The position numbers and the translations under genes were made by a program. 64,000 bases of DNA from the NCBI RefSeq assembly GCF_003651245.1, contig NZ_RAPE01000006.1:140032-204031 (forward strand). The letters are read 5' to 3'. The stretch is from Roseovarius spongiae. GTDB taxonomy: Bacteria; Pseudomonadota; Alphaproteobacteria; Rhodobacterales; Rhodobacteraceae. Of this stretch, positions 54,274 to 62,032 are shown piece after piece; the first letter of the stretch is position 1; the number at the start of each line of letters is the position of its first letter. A model generated the notes under the pieces. It saw only the letters and a list, made by a program, of their open reading frames with translations, did no database searches and was not told the DNA's origin.

Positions 54274-54884
54274 CCCAGCACACGCATCAGCAAATAGATC
54301 AGCCCGCCATACGGGATGAGCGCGAGCACCACGAATATGCCGTCCCGCGTCAGCATCGCCATCACGAGCAGGCAGACACCGGCCGCGACCACGGACGAGG
54401 AAAACGGCACGAATTCGAGAAACGGCATCGCCAGGCCGCTCAGCAGACACAGGATTTGCGGCACCCAGATCACGGGGCGGTGAAACAGGAACTTCAGTCG
54501 GTCGCCGGTGTGTCTGTCGATCCAGCGCAATGCCGGCTCGATCTTGCGGATCGCGCGGCTCAACTTGTCCGGGTCGATTGACGCGCGCTTGAGTTTGCCG
54601 GGCAAGTGGAGGCTGCGAAAATTTGCGATCAACTCAAAGGACAAGAGGGCGATCACCAACCCGCACACCACCGACACGCCGGGAATTCCTGAGAGCGGCG
54701 TCGCCGCAATGAGCGCGACCAGCAGGATCGGCGGCAGCGCCCCCTTGTCTCCGGCCGCTTCGATTATCTCGCCTACGCTCAACGCGTCGTCGCTGCGATC
54801 AGCAGCGCTGAGCACCGACTCCACGGTTTCGCTGAGCGGCCCATCGGCTGTCTTGGACGACGTTTCGGTGGTATCGGCAAGCAT
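54270..54884 (-). CDS. exoD: ExoD-family membrane protein heading the oxidase operon
   Basis: A 204-aa membrane protein with the ExoD pattern (GALPPILLVALIAATPLSGI, KFLFHRPVIWVPQIL and four or more hydrophobic segments). It is the first gene of the six-gene oxidase operon and its stop overlaps the ctaC start by four bases. An ExoD-type gene in this position is unusual; ExoD affects exopolysaccharide and pH tolerance in rhizobia but its biochemical role is unknown. It is diverged from the copy at 40 kb. Confidence 0.87.
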   Translation of the reverse strand: MLADTTETSSKTADGPLSETVESVLSAADRSDDALSVGEIIEAAGDKGALPPILLVALIAATPLSGIPGVSVVCGLVIALLSFELIANFRSLHLPGKLKRASIDPDKLSRAIRKIEPALRWIDRHTGDRLKFLFHRPVIWVPQILCLLSGLAMPFLEFVPFSSSVVAAGVCLLVMAMLTRDGIFVVLALIPYGGLIYLLMRVLG

Positions 54885-54924
54885 GATCGGCCCTTGTTTC
54901 TACCGAGCGATAAAGGATGTACGC

Positions 54925-54944
54925 AAAGGACGCTCGCAGCGTCC
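54925..54944 (-). terminator. Weak terminator after the DUF442 phosphatase gene
   Basis: A perfect 7-bp stem (GGACGCT/AGCGTCC) with a 3-nt loop is followed on the minus strand by TTT. It lies 40 bp after the DUF442 stop and before the exoD-oxidase operon on the same strand. Confidence 0.5.
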
Positions 54945-54983
54945 GCGCATCAGTGACCCCCTCAGGGATGCATGGCGCAGCCT

Positions 54984-55436
54984 TCAGTGGTTGTGTCCGA
55001 CGTAATCTTTGACGAAGCTCTCCATTTCCGGCGTATCGCATTCGAACCCCATCTCTTCGGCTGCTTCGATTACCTCGCCGCCGCTCATGCCCTGTTCACA
55101 GGCGATATGCATCATGACGAAAGCGCCCGATCGTTTGCCGGACGCGCAATGCACAAGCACCGGCCCGGGCAGGTCGCCTACCTTGGCGCGAAAGCCGTCA
55201 ACCACGTCGTCCGTCATGTTTTCCCCATCGACAGGATGGTGGAGGTAGGTCAGACCCGCCTCTGTGGCCTTGCGGCCTTCCTCCCGCGGGGTCATCTTCA
55301 GCTTCTTCTCTTCATCTTCGGTCTGCATGTTCACGACCGAGCGAAAGCCTTCCTGCGACGCCTGTCGAATCTGGGCCTCGTCCGGCACGAATTTCGCGAC
55401 GGTGAAGCGATCGTTGATCTTGACGGTATCTTGCAT
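54984..55436 (-). CDS. DUF442/BLH-type protein-tyrosine-phosphatase-like sulfur transferase
   Basis: A 150-aa protein of the TIGR01244/DUF442 (Blh) family. The phosphatase-like loop HCASGKRSGA carries the cysteine nucleophile (HCx5R), and the start INDRFTVAKFVPDEAQIRQ matches the family. Blh proteins accompany persulfide dioxygenase-like hydrolases and are linked to biofilm and sulfide handling. It lies ten bases after the MBL-rhodanese gene and has a GAGGAGGAAG site, so both form one operon under an EcfG promoter. Confidence 0.9.
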   Translation of the reverse strand: MQDTVKINDRFTVAKFVPDEAQIRQASQEGFRSVVNMQTEDEEKKLKMTPREEGRKATEAGLTYLHHPVDGENMTDDVVDGFRAKVGDLPGPVLVHCASGKRSGAFVMMHIACEQGMSGGEVIEAAEEMGFECDTPEMESFVKDYVGHNH

Positions 55437-55446
55437 TTCTTCCTCC

Positions 55447-56838
55447 TCAGTTCGGGATTTCCTTCTCATAGCCGGCAGCGGTCCAGGCCCTCCAACTGCC
55501 GAGCGTGTTGCGCAGGTTGTCAAAGCCGTTCGCGGCGAGAAAGCTCGACGCGATGCTTGCCCGAAACCCGCTGGCGCAGTAGGTCGCGTAGGTTTTGGAC
55601 TTGTCGAGGTTGTCGAGCTTGTCACGCAATTCTCCGAGGAAGGCATGGCGCGCACCCGGCACATGACCCGCATCCCATTCATCCGGCTTTCGTACATCCA
55701 GCGGAACGACATCACCTGCCCGTTCGAGGTCGTGCACCGTGATCTGGGGGATTTTTTCCAACTCGCGCCCCGCTTCTCGCCAGGCGGCGATGCCCCCGGC
55801 CAGATAGCCGCCGAAATCGGTATAGCCGGTGCGCCACAGGAGGCGGAGCACCCCGGGCAGTTCCTCATCGTCGCCGAGAACGAGATGGATCGGGCGATCG
55901 GGATCCAACAGCCATCCGGCCCAGACCGAAAGTTCGGGCCGCGCGGCGATGTTGAGGCTACCTTTCACGAACCCGGACCCGAATGCCTGCATGTCGCGCA
56001 CATCAAGGATCTGCGCGCCCTGCTCTGCTGTATCGGCAAATTGATCCACCGTCAGCGGCTGCACACGCGGCAAGTTGCGCAGCACCTCCGGTCCCTTGGT
56101 GTTCACTTTCTTCATGCGCGGGTAATGTGTCGGCACTGGTGGGGCATCGCCCAGGATCGCCTCTTTGAACGCCTCGGGATCCTCGATCCTGGCATAGCGG
56201 TTGTATCGGCGTTCATAGCCGATCGTGCTTGACATCCTGTCCCCGATATCCGGGCCGCAGGCCGACCCGGCGCCGTGACAGGGATAGATGATCACGTCGT
56301 CATCGAGCGCCATGAACACGTCGCGAACGGTGTGAAACAGCTTTTCGGTCAGCTCCTCGGTCTCGTCCTCGCCCAACAGATCGGGACGGCCGACGCTGTC
56401 CACGAAAAACGCGTCCCCGCTCATCACTCCCCAAGGCCGCTCATTGTCGCCGTCAAACATCAGGTAGGACATGTGCTCGGGTGTGTGGCCGGGGGTGAAC
56501 CGGGCTTTCAAGCGCAGACCGCCAAAGCGGAACTCGTCGCCGTCGCGCACTGGCTCGTGGTCGAAGTCATATTCGGCGCCGCCTTCGACGCTCAGATGCA
56601 GCCGCGCCTGTCCTCCGAGGCGATCCACAAGTTCGCGGGCACCGCTCATGAAATCGGCGTGAATATGGGTTTCGAATACGTCGGTGATCGCCAGTCCGAA
56701 CCGCCGCGCCCGTTCAAGGTAGATGTCCACGTCCGGGCGCGGATCGATCACCGCCGCCACGTGGGCGCTGTCATCCCCAAGCAGATAAGAGCATTCGGCG
56801 ACTCCGTCGGCGAGAATCTGTTCAAATCGCATGGTCAT
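55447..56838 (-). CDS. MBL-fold hydrolase with two rhodanese domains (persulfide dioxygenase-like)
   Basis: A 463-aa protein. The N-terminal MBL domain (about 1-245) has the metal motif THIHADF (H58, H60, D62), then the later GHTPEHMSY, SGDAFFVD and YPCHGAG ligands, as in persulfide dioxygenase/ETHE1-like enzymes. The first rhodanese (about 270-350) lacks the active cysteine (reads LGDDEELPG); the second (about 365-460) has it in YCASGFRAS. The reaction is likely oxidation of glutathione persulfide to sulfite with a sulfurtransfer step. The start giving MTMRFEQI follows GGAGG; a perfect EcfG promoter lies 30-55 bp upstream. Confidence 0.9.
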   Translation of the reverse strand: MTMRFEQILADGVAECSYLLGDDSAHVAAVIDPRPDVDIYLERARRFGLAITDVFETHIHADFMSGARELVDRLGGQARLHLSVEGGAEYDFDHEPVRDGDEFRFGGLRLKARFTPGHTPEHMSYLMFDGDNERPWGVMSGDAFFVDSVGRPDLLGEDETEELTEKLFHTVRDVFMALDDDVIIYPCHGAGSACGPDIGDRMSSTIGYERRYNRYARIEDPEAFKEAILGDAPPVPTHYPRMKKVNTKGPEVLRNLPRVQPLTVDQFADTAEQGAQILDVRDMQAFGSGFVKGSLNIAARPELSVWAGWLLDPDRPIHLVLGDDEELPGVLRLLWRTGYTDFGGYLAGGIAAWREAGRELEKIPQITVHDLERAGDVVPLDVRKPDEWDAGHVPGARHAFLGELRDKLDNLDKSKTYATYCASGFRASIASSFLAANGFDNLRNTLGSWRAWTAAGYEKEIPN

Positions 56839-56868
56839 CGGCGGGGCCTCCGTGGTTGTCCGAGAGAC

Positions 56869-56894
56869 AACGACCCCAACCGGCGGAGTGTTCC
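56869..56894 (-). promoter_or_regulatory. EcfG-type promoter of MBL-rhodanese and DUF442 genes
   Basis: On the minus strand GGAAC, a 17-bp spacer and CGTT match the EcfG consensus exactly. Transcription would start near 56861, about 22 nt before the ATG and its GGAGG site. Confidence 0.78.
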
Positions 56895-57015
56895 GTGAAA
56901 TCGGCTCGATCAACCGGGCGCGGGGCGAATTCCCGGCAGACGGCAAGAACGCGCCGCCAACCATCCTCTCAGTTCGCCCATACGTTGTCCGGCGAGATGC
57001 GCTTTTTTCTTTGAG

Positions 57016-57057
57016 TCGTTTCCGGAGCAGGTATATATCTGAATCGTTTCCGGAGCA
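57016..57057. repeat. Tandem 28-bp-period repeat upstream of the HWE kinase
   Basis: The 14-mer TCGTTTCCGGAGCA occurs at 57016-57029 and again at 57044-57057; the surrounding bases are also similar (GTATATA / GTGTATA). The unit holds the small palindrome TCCGGA. It could be a regulator binding site or a slippage duplication. Confidence 0.7.
57024..57048 (+). promoter_or_regulatory. Near-consensus EcfG promoter of the HWE kinase gene
   Basis: GGAGC, 16 bp, CGTT on the plus strand: one mismatch in the -35, exact -10 and spacing. It spans the two copies of the tandem repeat, and transcription would start about 37 nt before the kinase ATG. Suggestive only. Confidence 0.4.
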
Positions 57058-57092
57058 TGTGTATAGGCGTAGACTTCACCGGAGTTTGGAAA

Positions 57093-58136
57093 ATGGGTTC
57101 CCTGGAGCGGCGACTGCAACACCTTGCGGCGATTGTCGAAGATTCCGACGACGCGATCATCACCAAGGATCTCGACAGCATCATTCAGAGCTGGAATCGC
57201 GGTGCGGAATCGCTGTTCGGCTATACCGCCGAAGAAGCGATCGGCCAGCCGATCACCCTCATTTTTCCGCAGGGCCGGCAAGACGAAGAGGCCGGTATCA
57301 TCGAGAAAATCCGGCGCGGTCAGCGCATCGCGCATTTCGAGACGATGCGCCGGAGAAAGGATGGCGGCCTGGTGCCGATCTCGGTGACGATTTCGCCCAT
57401 GCATGACGGTAGCGGCCGCGTCGTCGGCGCCTCCAAGATTGCGCGCGACATCTCGTTGAAACGCGAGATCGAAGAGCAACAGCACATGCTGCTTTCCGAG
57501 ATGCGACACCGCGTCCGGAACTGCTTTGCCGTGGCGGGGGGGCTGCTGCGGATTTGTGCGCGGCAGGCGGACAGCATCGAAGAATTGCTGGACATGATGC
57601 AGAACCGGTTTCAGGCGCTTTCACGAGCACATGACCTGGCCGTTCCTCTTCCTGACCCGGACGAAAAGAAGTCGGCCGACGTGAACCTGCATGAGTTCGT
57701 TTCCTCCATCCTGACGCCATTCATCGGCGGGACCGAGCCGCGGATCGCGATAGAGAATTGCCGCGTCGCCGACGCTGCGATCACTCCTCTCGCACTCGTT
57801 TTCTACGAACTCTGCACCAACTCGGTGAAGTATGGCGGCCTATCGACGCCTCGGGGCGATCTCGTCATCACCAGCGAGCGGGAAGGCGATCGACTGAGGA
57901 TCCTGTGGTCCGAAACCTGCGAGATCGACGACTTCGGAAAGGCCGAGGACCATGAAGGATTCGGCACGAAGATGGCCCAGACCGCCATCGCGGCTTATCT
58001 TGACGGGACTCTCACGCGAAGTTTCACGCCCACAGGTCTGAGGGCGGTGCTGGACCTCAACTACGAAAGGGTCACGGACGCGCAACGGACGGTGAGCGCG
58101 GCAAGCGATGCAGACAACGCCGTGTCCGACGCGTAA
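57093..58136 (+). CDS. PAS-domain sensor histidine kinase, HWE/HisKA_2 type
   Basis: A 347-aa cytoplasmic sensor kinase. A PAS domain spans about 5-120 (VEDSDDAIITKDLDSIIQSW, then GYTAEEAIGQPI), followed by the HWE-type dimerisation helix with phospho-accepting H139 in EMRHRVRNCFAV, and an ATP-binding domain with YELCTNSVKYGGLS (N box) and GFGTKM. There are no membrane segments, so it senses an internal signal. HWE kinases commonly feed the alphaproteobacterial general stress pathway (PhyR-NepR-EcfG). The ATG used follows CCGGAG; the frame is open 36 bp upstream to an ATG in the repeat. No response regulator is adjacent. Confidence 0.9.
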   Translation: MGSLERRLQHLAAIVEDSDDAIITKDLDSIIQSWNRGAESLFGYTAEEAIGQPITLIFPQGRQDEEAGIIEKIRRGQRIAHFETMRRRKDGGLVPISVTISPMHDGSGRVVGASKIARDISLKREIEEQQHMLLSEMRHRVRNCFAVAGGLLRICARQADSIEELLDMMQNRFQALSRAHDLAVPLPDPDEKKSADVNLHEFVSSILTPFIGGTEPRIAIENCRVADAAITPLALVFYELCTNSVKYGGLSTPRGDLVITSEREGDRLRILWSETCEIDDFGKAEDHEGFGTKMAQTAIAAYLDGTLTRSFTPTGLRAVLDLNYERVTDAQRTVSAASDADNAVSDA

Positions 58137-58402
58137 ACGCCGCGCCCCGATTATCGCAACACGGCGCTCTTGCTTTTGCCGCGCACCCCCCTGCCCTGTC
58201 AAAAGCTGCTCGCCATTCCGACGAAAACTCCCAGAATCACCGCATCGAACGACCTGCAACCACCGAAATATCCGCTCAGGCCCGAGGGTTAATCGACGCG
58301 AGCGAAAGACCTCATGAAACTCACCGACCCGACCGGTCGCGTAGTTTTCCATTAGTAATCAGAATGTTAAAGCTGCGCTGCGACGCGCGCCCTTATTGGT
58401 GC

Positions 58403-58411
58403 TGTGGATAA
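58403..58411 (-). promoter_or_regulatory. DnaA box
   Basis: The plus strand reads TGTGGATAA, i.e. TTATCCACA on the minus strand, a perfect match to the DnaA box consensus. It lies about 140 bp before repA, near the AT-rich stretch, and may tie replicon control to DnaA. Confidence 0.6.
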
Positions 58412-58468
58412 CTTTTCCACTATATTTAGATTCTTCTTGCCGGACTCAGACGTTCGTGGCATTTCCAT

Positions 58469-58490
58469 TCTGACGGCAAAACGCGTCAGA
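58469..58490. promoter_or_regulatory. Inverted repeat, candidate RepA/RepB operator
   Basis: Perfect 7-bp arms TCTGACG and CGTCAGA are separated by 8 bp, and a third half site CCGTCAG follows at 58502-58508. It lies about 60-80 bp before the repA start, where RepA autorepression sites are expected in repABC operons. Confidence 0.5.
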
Positions 58491-58551
58491 CGCGGATTCG
58501 ACCGTCAGAACAATCAAGAGCCTTAGCAAAGGCCATGAGAGGCGGCAGAAC

Positions 58552-59751
58552 ATGGATGATCGAAATACCGGCTACGCGCAAGGAATAGGCTCTTCCGACA
58601 TCGGAGTATTCGCAGACAGTCTTGCCGAGTCGCTTGACCGGCAGATGAAAGTTGCGTTCGAGCCAGAAGAGCGCAAGTCCTTGCGCCGCTTCAGTTCGAC
58701 CGAGGTCGCCGAACTGCTGCGCGTCAGTACGTCGAACCTGCGCAACCGCCACAAGGATGGCAGTTTTCCGGAAGTTCATACCGACGGTCGCGGTCACAGG
58801 TTCTACACGGCCGAGGAGGTTGACGAACTCCGCAACATCTTGGCCCGCACGGGGAAGAACGCTGACGCGTACCGACCCGGTCGCCGAGAGGGCGACCGGC
58901 TGCAAGTCTTATCGGTCGTCAATTTCAAAGGCGGCAGTTCAAAGACGACGGCAACGATCCATCTTGCGCACCGGTATGCCTTGCGCGGCTATCGTGTGCT
59001 AGTGCTGGATCTCGACCCGCAAGCCAGTCTGACAACCTTCTTCGGCTTCCGGCCCGAGCTCGAGTTCGCCGAAGGCGGCACGATTTATGACGCCCTGAGA
59101 TACGAGGATCAGGTTCCGCTCTCCGAGGTGATCCAGAAAACATACTTTCACAAGCTCGACATGGTCCCGGCCGGCCTGATGTTGTCCGAATACGAGACCG
59201 AGACAGCCAACGCGCTCGCGCGCCGGGTGCAGCCGATTTTCGCAGAGCGCCTTGCCCTGGCGTTGGAGGAAGTCGATTCCGATTATGACATCGTGCTGAT
59301 CGATTGCCCTCCGCAGTTGAGCTTCCTGACCTTGACCGCATTGGCGGCGTCGACGGGCCTTCTTGTGACGGTGGTTCCCGGCATGCTCGACATCGCGTCG
59401 ATGAGCCAGTTTCTCAAACTCGCCTCGGAGACGGTCAAAGCCGTTGAAGAGGCGATTGGACGGCATGTCACCTGGGACTTCGTGAAGTTCCTGATCACAC
59501 GCTACGAGCCTTCGGACGGACCACAAACGCAGATGGCTGGATACCTGCGTTCAATCCTCGCTGGCCAAGTCATGACCGAGCCGATGCTGAAATCGACCGC
59601 TATATCCGACGCCGGCATGACTCAGCAAACCATTTACGAAGTGGACCCGGGCCAGTTCATTCGGAAGACGATTGATCGGGCGTTGACCAGCGTGAACAGC
59701 GTTGCCGATGAGCTGGAGCAGACAATCCAGATGGCATGGGGGCGGCGCTGA
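58552..59751 (+). CDS. repA: Plasmid partition ATPase RepA (ParA family)
   Basis: A 399-aa RepA of the repABC type. An N-terminal winged-helix part (about 44-95, RRFSSTEVAELLRVSTSNLR, then GHRFYTAEEVDELR) binds DNA for autorepression. The ParA domain follows: deviant Walker A KGGSSKTT at 126-133, LVLDLDPQASLT for Walker A', and IVLIDCPPQLSFL for Walker B. Together with RepB it segregates the replicon and represses the operon. The stop overlaps the repB start (TGATG). Confidence 0.96.
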   Translation: MDDRNTGYAQGIGSSDIGVFADSLAESLDRQMKVAFEPEERKSLRRFSSTEVAELLRVSTSNLRNRHKDGSFPEVHTDGRGHRFYTAEEVDELRNILARTGKNADAYRPGRREGDRLQVLSVVNFKGGSSKTTATIHLAHRYALRGYRVLVLDLDPQASLTTFFGFRPELEFAEGGTIYDALRYEDQVPLSEVIQKTYFHKLDMVPAGLMLSEYETETANALARRVQPIFAERLALALEEVDSDYDIVLIDCPPQLSFLTLTALAASTGLLVTVVPGMLDIASMSQFLKLASETVKAVEEAIGRHVTWDFVKFLITRYEPSDGPQTQMAGYLRSILAGQVMTEPMLKSTAISDAGMTQQTIYEVDPGQFIRKTIDRALTSVNSVADELEQTIQMAWGRR

Positions 59752-60719
59752 TGGCCCGAAATATCTTCAATCAACCTCCGAAAGACGTGAAAGAGACGGC
59801 TGCGCCCTCCCCTGCCCCGGTCAAGTCGGCAAAGCTGCCCGGCTCGGTTGGCGGATTGCGCGATTCCCTGCGGGAGATCACGGCCAACTCGATCCGGGAC
59901 ATCGAGCCTGACCGGATCGATATGGATGGTCTCCGGGATCGCCTGATCCTGGAAGATAGCAGCATCGAGGATCTCGCGGAAAGCATCCGCAAGCATGGTC
60001 AGCAGGTGCCGATCATGGTTCGTCCTTCAGACCAACCGGATCGGTACCGCATCATCTACGGTCGTCGCCGACTTGCAGCCATTCGAAGGGTTGGCGGAAC
60101 CGTCAAAGCGATCGTTCGAACTCTCGATGACGACGCTTCCCTGATCGCGCAAGGCCAGGAAAACAACCTGCGATTGGATCCGTCGTTCATTGAAAAAGCG
60201 ATCTTTATCAAGGAGATGCAGAAAGAAGGCTACAAACCGGGCGTCATTCAGGACGCTCTGGGACTCACCCGGCAGGGGGTGTCGAACCATCGTGTGGTCA
60301 TTGAGCAGCTGCCTGACGACCTTGTCCGACTTATCGGCCCGGCTCATGGCGTAGGTCGGCGCCAGTGGGGTGAACTGGCTGCCCTTACAGCGAAGGCGCC
60401 GCTTGTCGACATCGCGCGCGAGACGCTTGCCGCCCTACCTGAGACCGCTTCAAGCGCGGACAGGTTCCAAGCCGTCTATGTGGCCTGCTCCAGCAAGGCG
60501 CGCGGCGCGGCCAAGCCAAGCGTCCGTGGCCAGATTACCGTGGTCAAAGACGATAGCGGCAGCCCTGTGGGCACGCTGACCGTCGATGACAAGTCGGTCG
60601 CGATCAAGATCACCCGCAAGGATAACCCGGAATTCGGCCAATGGCTCGAAGAGCGCGCGGAAACCACGCTGCGCCAGCTCTTCGAGCGATGGCAGGATGA
60701 GAGAGGCTCGGGAACCTGA
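59751..60719 (+). CDS. repB: Plasmid partition protein RepB (ParB family)
   Basis: A 322-aa RepB. The N-terminal part is disordered; the ParB nuclease-like domain spans about 60-160 (LAESIRKHGQQVPIMVRP, YRIIYGRRRLAAIRRVG, GQENNLRLDPSFIEKAIF), followed by the helix-turn-helix (YKPGVIQDALGLTRQGVSNH). It binds the parS palindromes seen near and in repC and stimulates RepA. The ATG inside the repA stop is used; another in-frame ATG lies 15 bp upstream. Confidence 0.95.
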   Translation: MARNIFNQPPKDVKETAAPSPAPVKSAKLPGSVGGLRDSLREITANSIRDIEPDRIDMDGLRDRLILEDSSIEDLAESIRKHGQQVPIMVRPSDQPDRYRIIYGRRRLAAIRRVGGTVKAIVRTLDDDASLIAQGQENNLRLDPSFIEKAIFIKEMQKEGYKPGVIQDALGLTRQGVSNHRVVIEQLPDDLVRLIGPAHGVGRRQWGELAALTAKAPLVDIARETLAALPETASSADRFQAVYVACSSKARGAAKPSVRGQITVVKDDSGSPVGTLTVDDKSVAIKITRKDNPEFGQWLEERAETTLRQLFERWQDERGSGT

Positions 60720-60770
60720 TTCCCGGCCACAACCATATACACGAGCAGAGGAGAAAGGCGAAGGCCGAAG

Positions 60771-60823
60771 AGAAAAGAGCCCCCCAAGGTTTCCCCCGGA
60801 GAGCCCTCATCATCTGATTAGCA
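60771..60823 (-). ncRNA. Antisense RNA (ctRNA) of the repABC system
   Basis: A short RNA is expected on the minus strand in the repB-repC gap. A good sigma-70 promoter lies just ahead, and about 50 nt downstream comes a terminator whose stem pairs GCUCUCC with GGGGGGC, followed by UCUUUUCUC. Two of the pairs are G-U in the minus-strand RNA and would be C-A mismatches on the plus strand, so the fold is specific to the antisense transcript. In repABC plasmids this ctRNA represses repC and sets copy number and incompatibility. Ends are estimates. Confidence 0.75.
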
Positions 60824-60828
60824 CCTGT

Positions 60829-60857
60829 GATGTAGCAATCTCCGACGTACTGGTCAA
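60829..60857 (-). promoter_or_regulatory. Promoter of the antisense ctRNA
   Basis: On the minus strand TTGACC, a 17-bp spacer and TACATC form a strong housekeeping promoter. Transcription would start near 60823 and run through the repC leader region in antisense. Confidence 0.7.
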
Positions 60858-60959
60858 GAGTCACCGATTCGGTGGACGGATTTTTATTGTCTTTTCTCGC
60901 CAGAAACGGCGTGAAGAGCCGGGGAAGTTGTGGGCCACAACGGTCATCGTCCAACAAAC

Positions 60960-62015
60960 ATGGCATTCACAAAACTTTCCGTTCAAACCGAGGGCGTCGT
61001 TGGCGACGCCCCCGCCACGTCCACCGCTGAGATCGACATCTGGGCGGTCTTCCGCGCGCTCAGGGACACGCGCAGCCTTTACGGTCTCCGTCCGGGGCAC
61101 GTTCAGACGCTCCAAGCGATGCTGAGCTTTCTCAGACCTGGGCATGGAGATACAGTCTTTGCTTCCAACACCGAGATCTGCCGTCGAATTGGGGGGATCG
61201 ATGAACGAACCCTGCGCAGGCACATCGATCGCTTTGTCGAACTCGGCTTCATGAAGCGCCACGACAGCCCAAATCGCAAACGATACAGGGTGAAGTCTTC
61301 CGAAGGTCAATCCATTAGCTATGGCTTGTCGCTCACTCCGCTGCTGGCACGCGCGAGTGAGCTACTCGCAGCGGCACAGGAGATGGAGAACGCCCGCCGG
61401 GATCGCGTGTTCTTGCGAAAACAGATCCTGAGCAGGCTTGCACATCTCGACGAAGCGGACCCCGAAAACGACTTCACTCACCAGATGCGCCGAGTTCTTC
61501 GGAGGAAGCTCTCGATCACGGAATATCGCGCCTTGCTCAGCGATCTGGAAGACCATTGCAAGCAGACGTCCACCGCGGTGGACGCACCGGATACAGTGAA
61601 ACTGCCCGCCAATGACGGACAAGTTGCCCGGCGCCATTCTAGGTCTAAAAAAGAACAAAAAGAACTAGACAGCAAGAGCGGTAACGAAACACCTGCGCTG
61701 CAGACGCTCACAACGGTATGCGACCAGGCGACATCTTTCGCTACGAACTCGCTCAGAAACTGGTTCGAGGTCGAAAGTCATGCGAGGACACTCGCCCCGA
61801 TGATGGGGATCCACGAGAGCGTCTTTGAGAAGGCAGCGAGGAAGATCGGTTCGCAAAAGGCCTCCTGCGCAATCTTCATAATTCTACAGATGAGCAACCG
61901 TATCCGAGACTTGGGCGCGTATTTCCACAGCATCACACTCGGTCGCAGAGAAACGGACTTCAACCCGTCACGCTTGTTGGAGAGGCTTTCTGGTACTTGT
62001 GCAGGTCACGCATGA
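60960..62015 (+). CDS. repC: Replication initiator RepC
   Basis: A 351-aa RepC, the initiator that recognises the origin, which in repABC replicons lies within repC itself. The N-terminal half is a winged-helix DNA-binding domain (RSLYGLRPGHVQTLQAMLSF, CRRIGGIDERTLRRHIDR). The C-terminal half contains SLRNWFEVESHARTLAPMMG and KIGSQKASCAIFIILQMSNR, typical of the family. I use the ATG giving MAFTKLSVQT; a GTG 30 bp upstream follows GGGGAAG closely and is an alternative. A parS palindrome is embedded in the coding sequence and another follows the stop by one base. Confidence 0.95.
   Translation: MAFTKLSVQTEGVVGDAPATSTAEIDIWAVFRALRDTRSLYGLRPGHVQTLQAMLSFLRPGHGDTVFASNTEICRRIGGIDERTLRRHIDRFVELGFMKRHDSPNRKRYRVKSSEGQSISYGLSLTPLLARASELLAAAQEMENARRDRVFLRKQILSRLAHLDEADPENDFTHQMRRVLRRKLSITEYRALLSDLEDHCKQTSTAVDAPDTVKLPANDGQVARRHSRSKKEQKELDSKSGNETPALQTLTTVCDQATSFATNSLRNWFEVESHARTLAPMMGIHESVFEKAARKIGSQKASCAIFIILQMSNRIRDLGAYFHSITLGRRETDFNPSRLLERLSGTCAGHA
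61568..61583. promoter_or_regulatory. parS site 1 (inside repC)
   Basis: The perfect 16-bp palindrome GTCCACCGCGGTGGAC. It fits the repABC centromere pattern GTTNNCNGCNGNNAAC except for C and G at positions 3 and 14. The same 16-mer occurs at two other places downstream. Confidence 0.8.
61638..61669. other. AT-rich patch in repC, candidate replication origin region
   Basis: A strongly AT-rich, purine-biased patch (TCTAAAAAAGAACAAAAAGA) interrupts the GC-rich repC gene and is bounded by GTCTA and TAGAC inverted ends (61643-61670). In repABC replicons the origin lies in an AT-rich part of repC, so this is the best candidate for the unwinding site. Confidence 0.5.
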
Positions 62016-62016
62016 C

Positions 62017-62032
62017 GTCCACCGCGGTGGAC
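62017..62032. promoter_or_regulatory. parS site 2
   Basis: The same perfect palindrome GTCCACCGCGGTGGAC, one base after the repC stop codon and 449 bp from site 1. Confidence 0.85.

Larger units (their letters stand above)
58137..58551. other. repA upstream control region
   Basis: A 415-bp gap that separates the kinase gene from repA. It holds a perfect DnaA box and an inverted repeat near repA (both listed separately) and an AT-rich stretch (58350-58440). It should contain the repABC promoter, but no fully convincing -35/-10 pair was found. No gene is seen. Confidence 0.6.
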
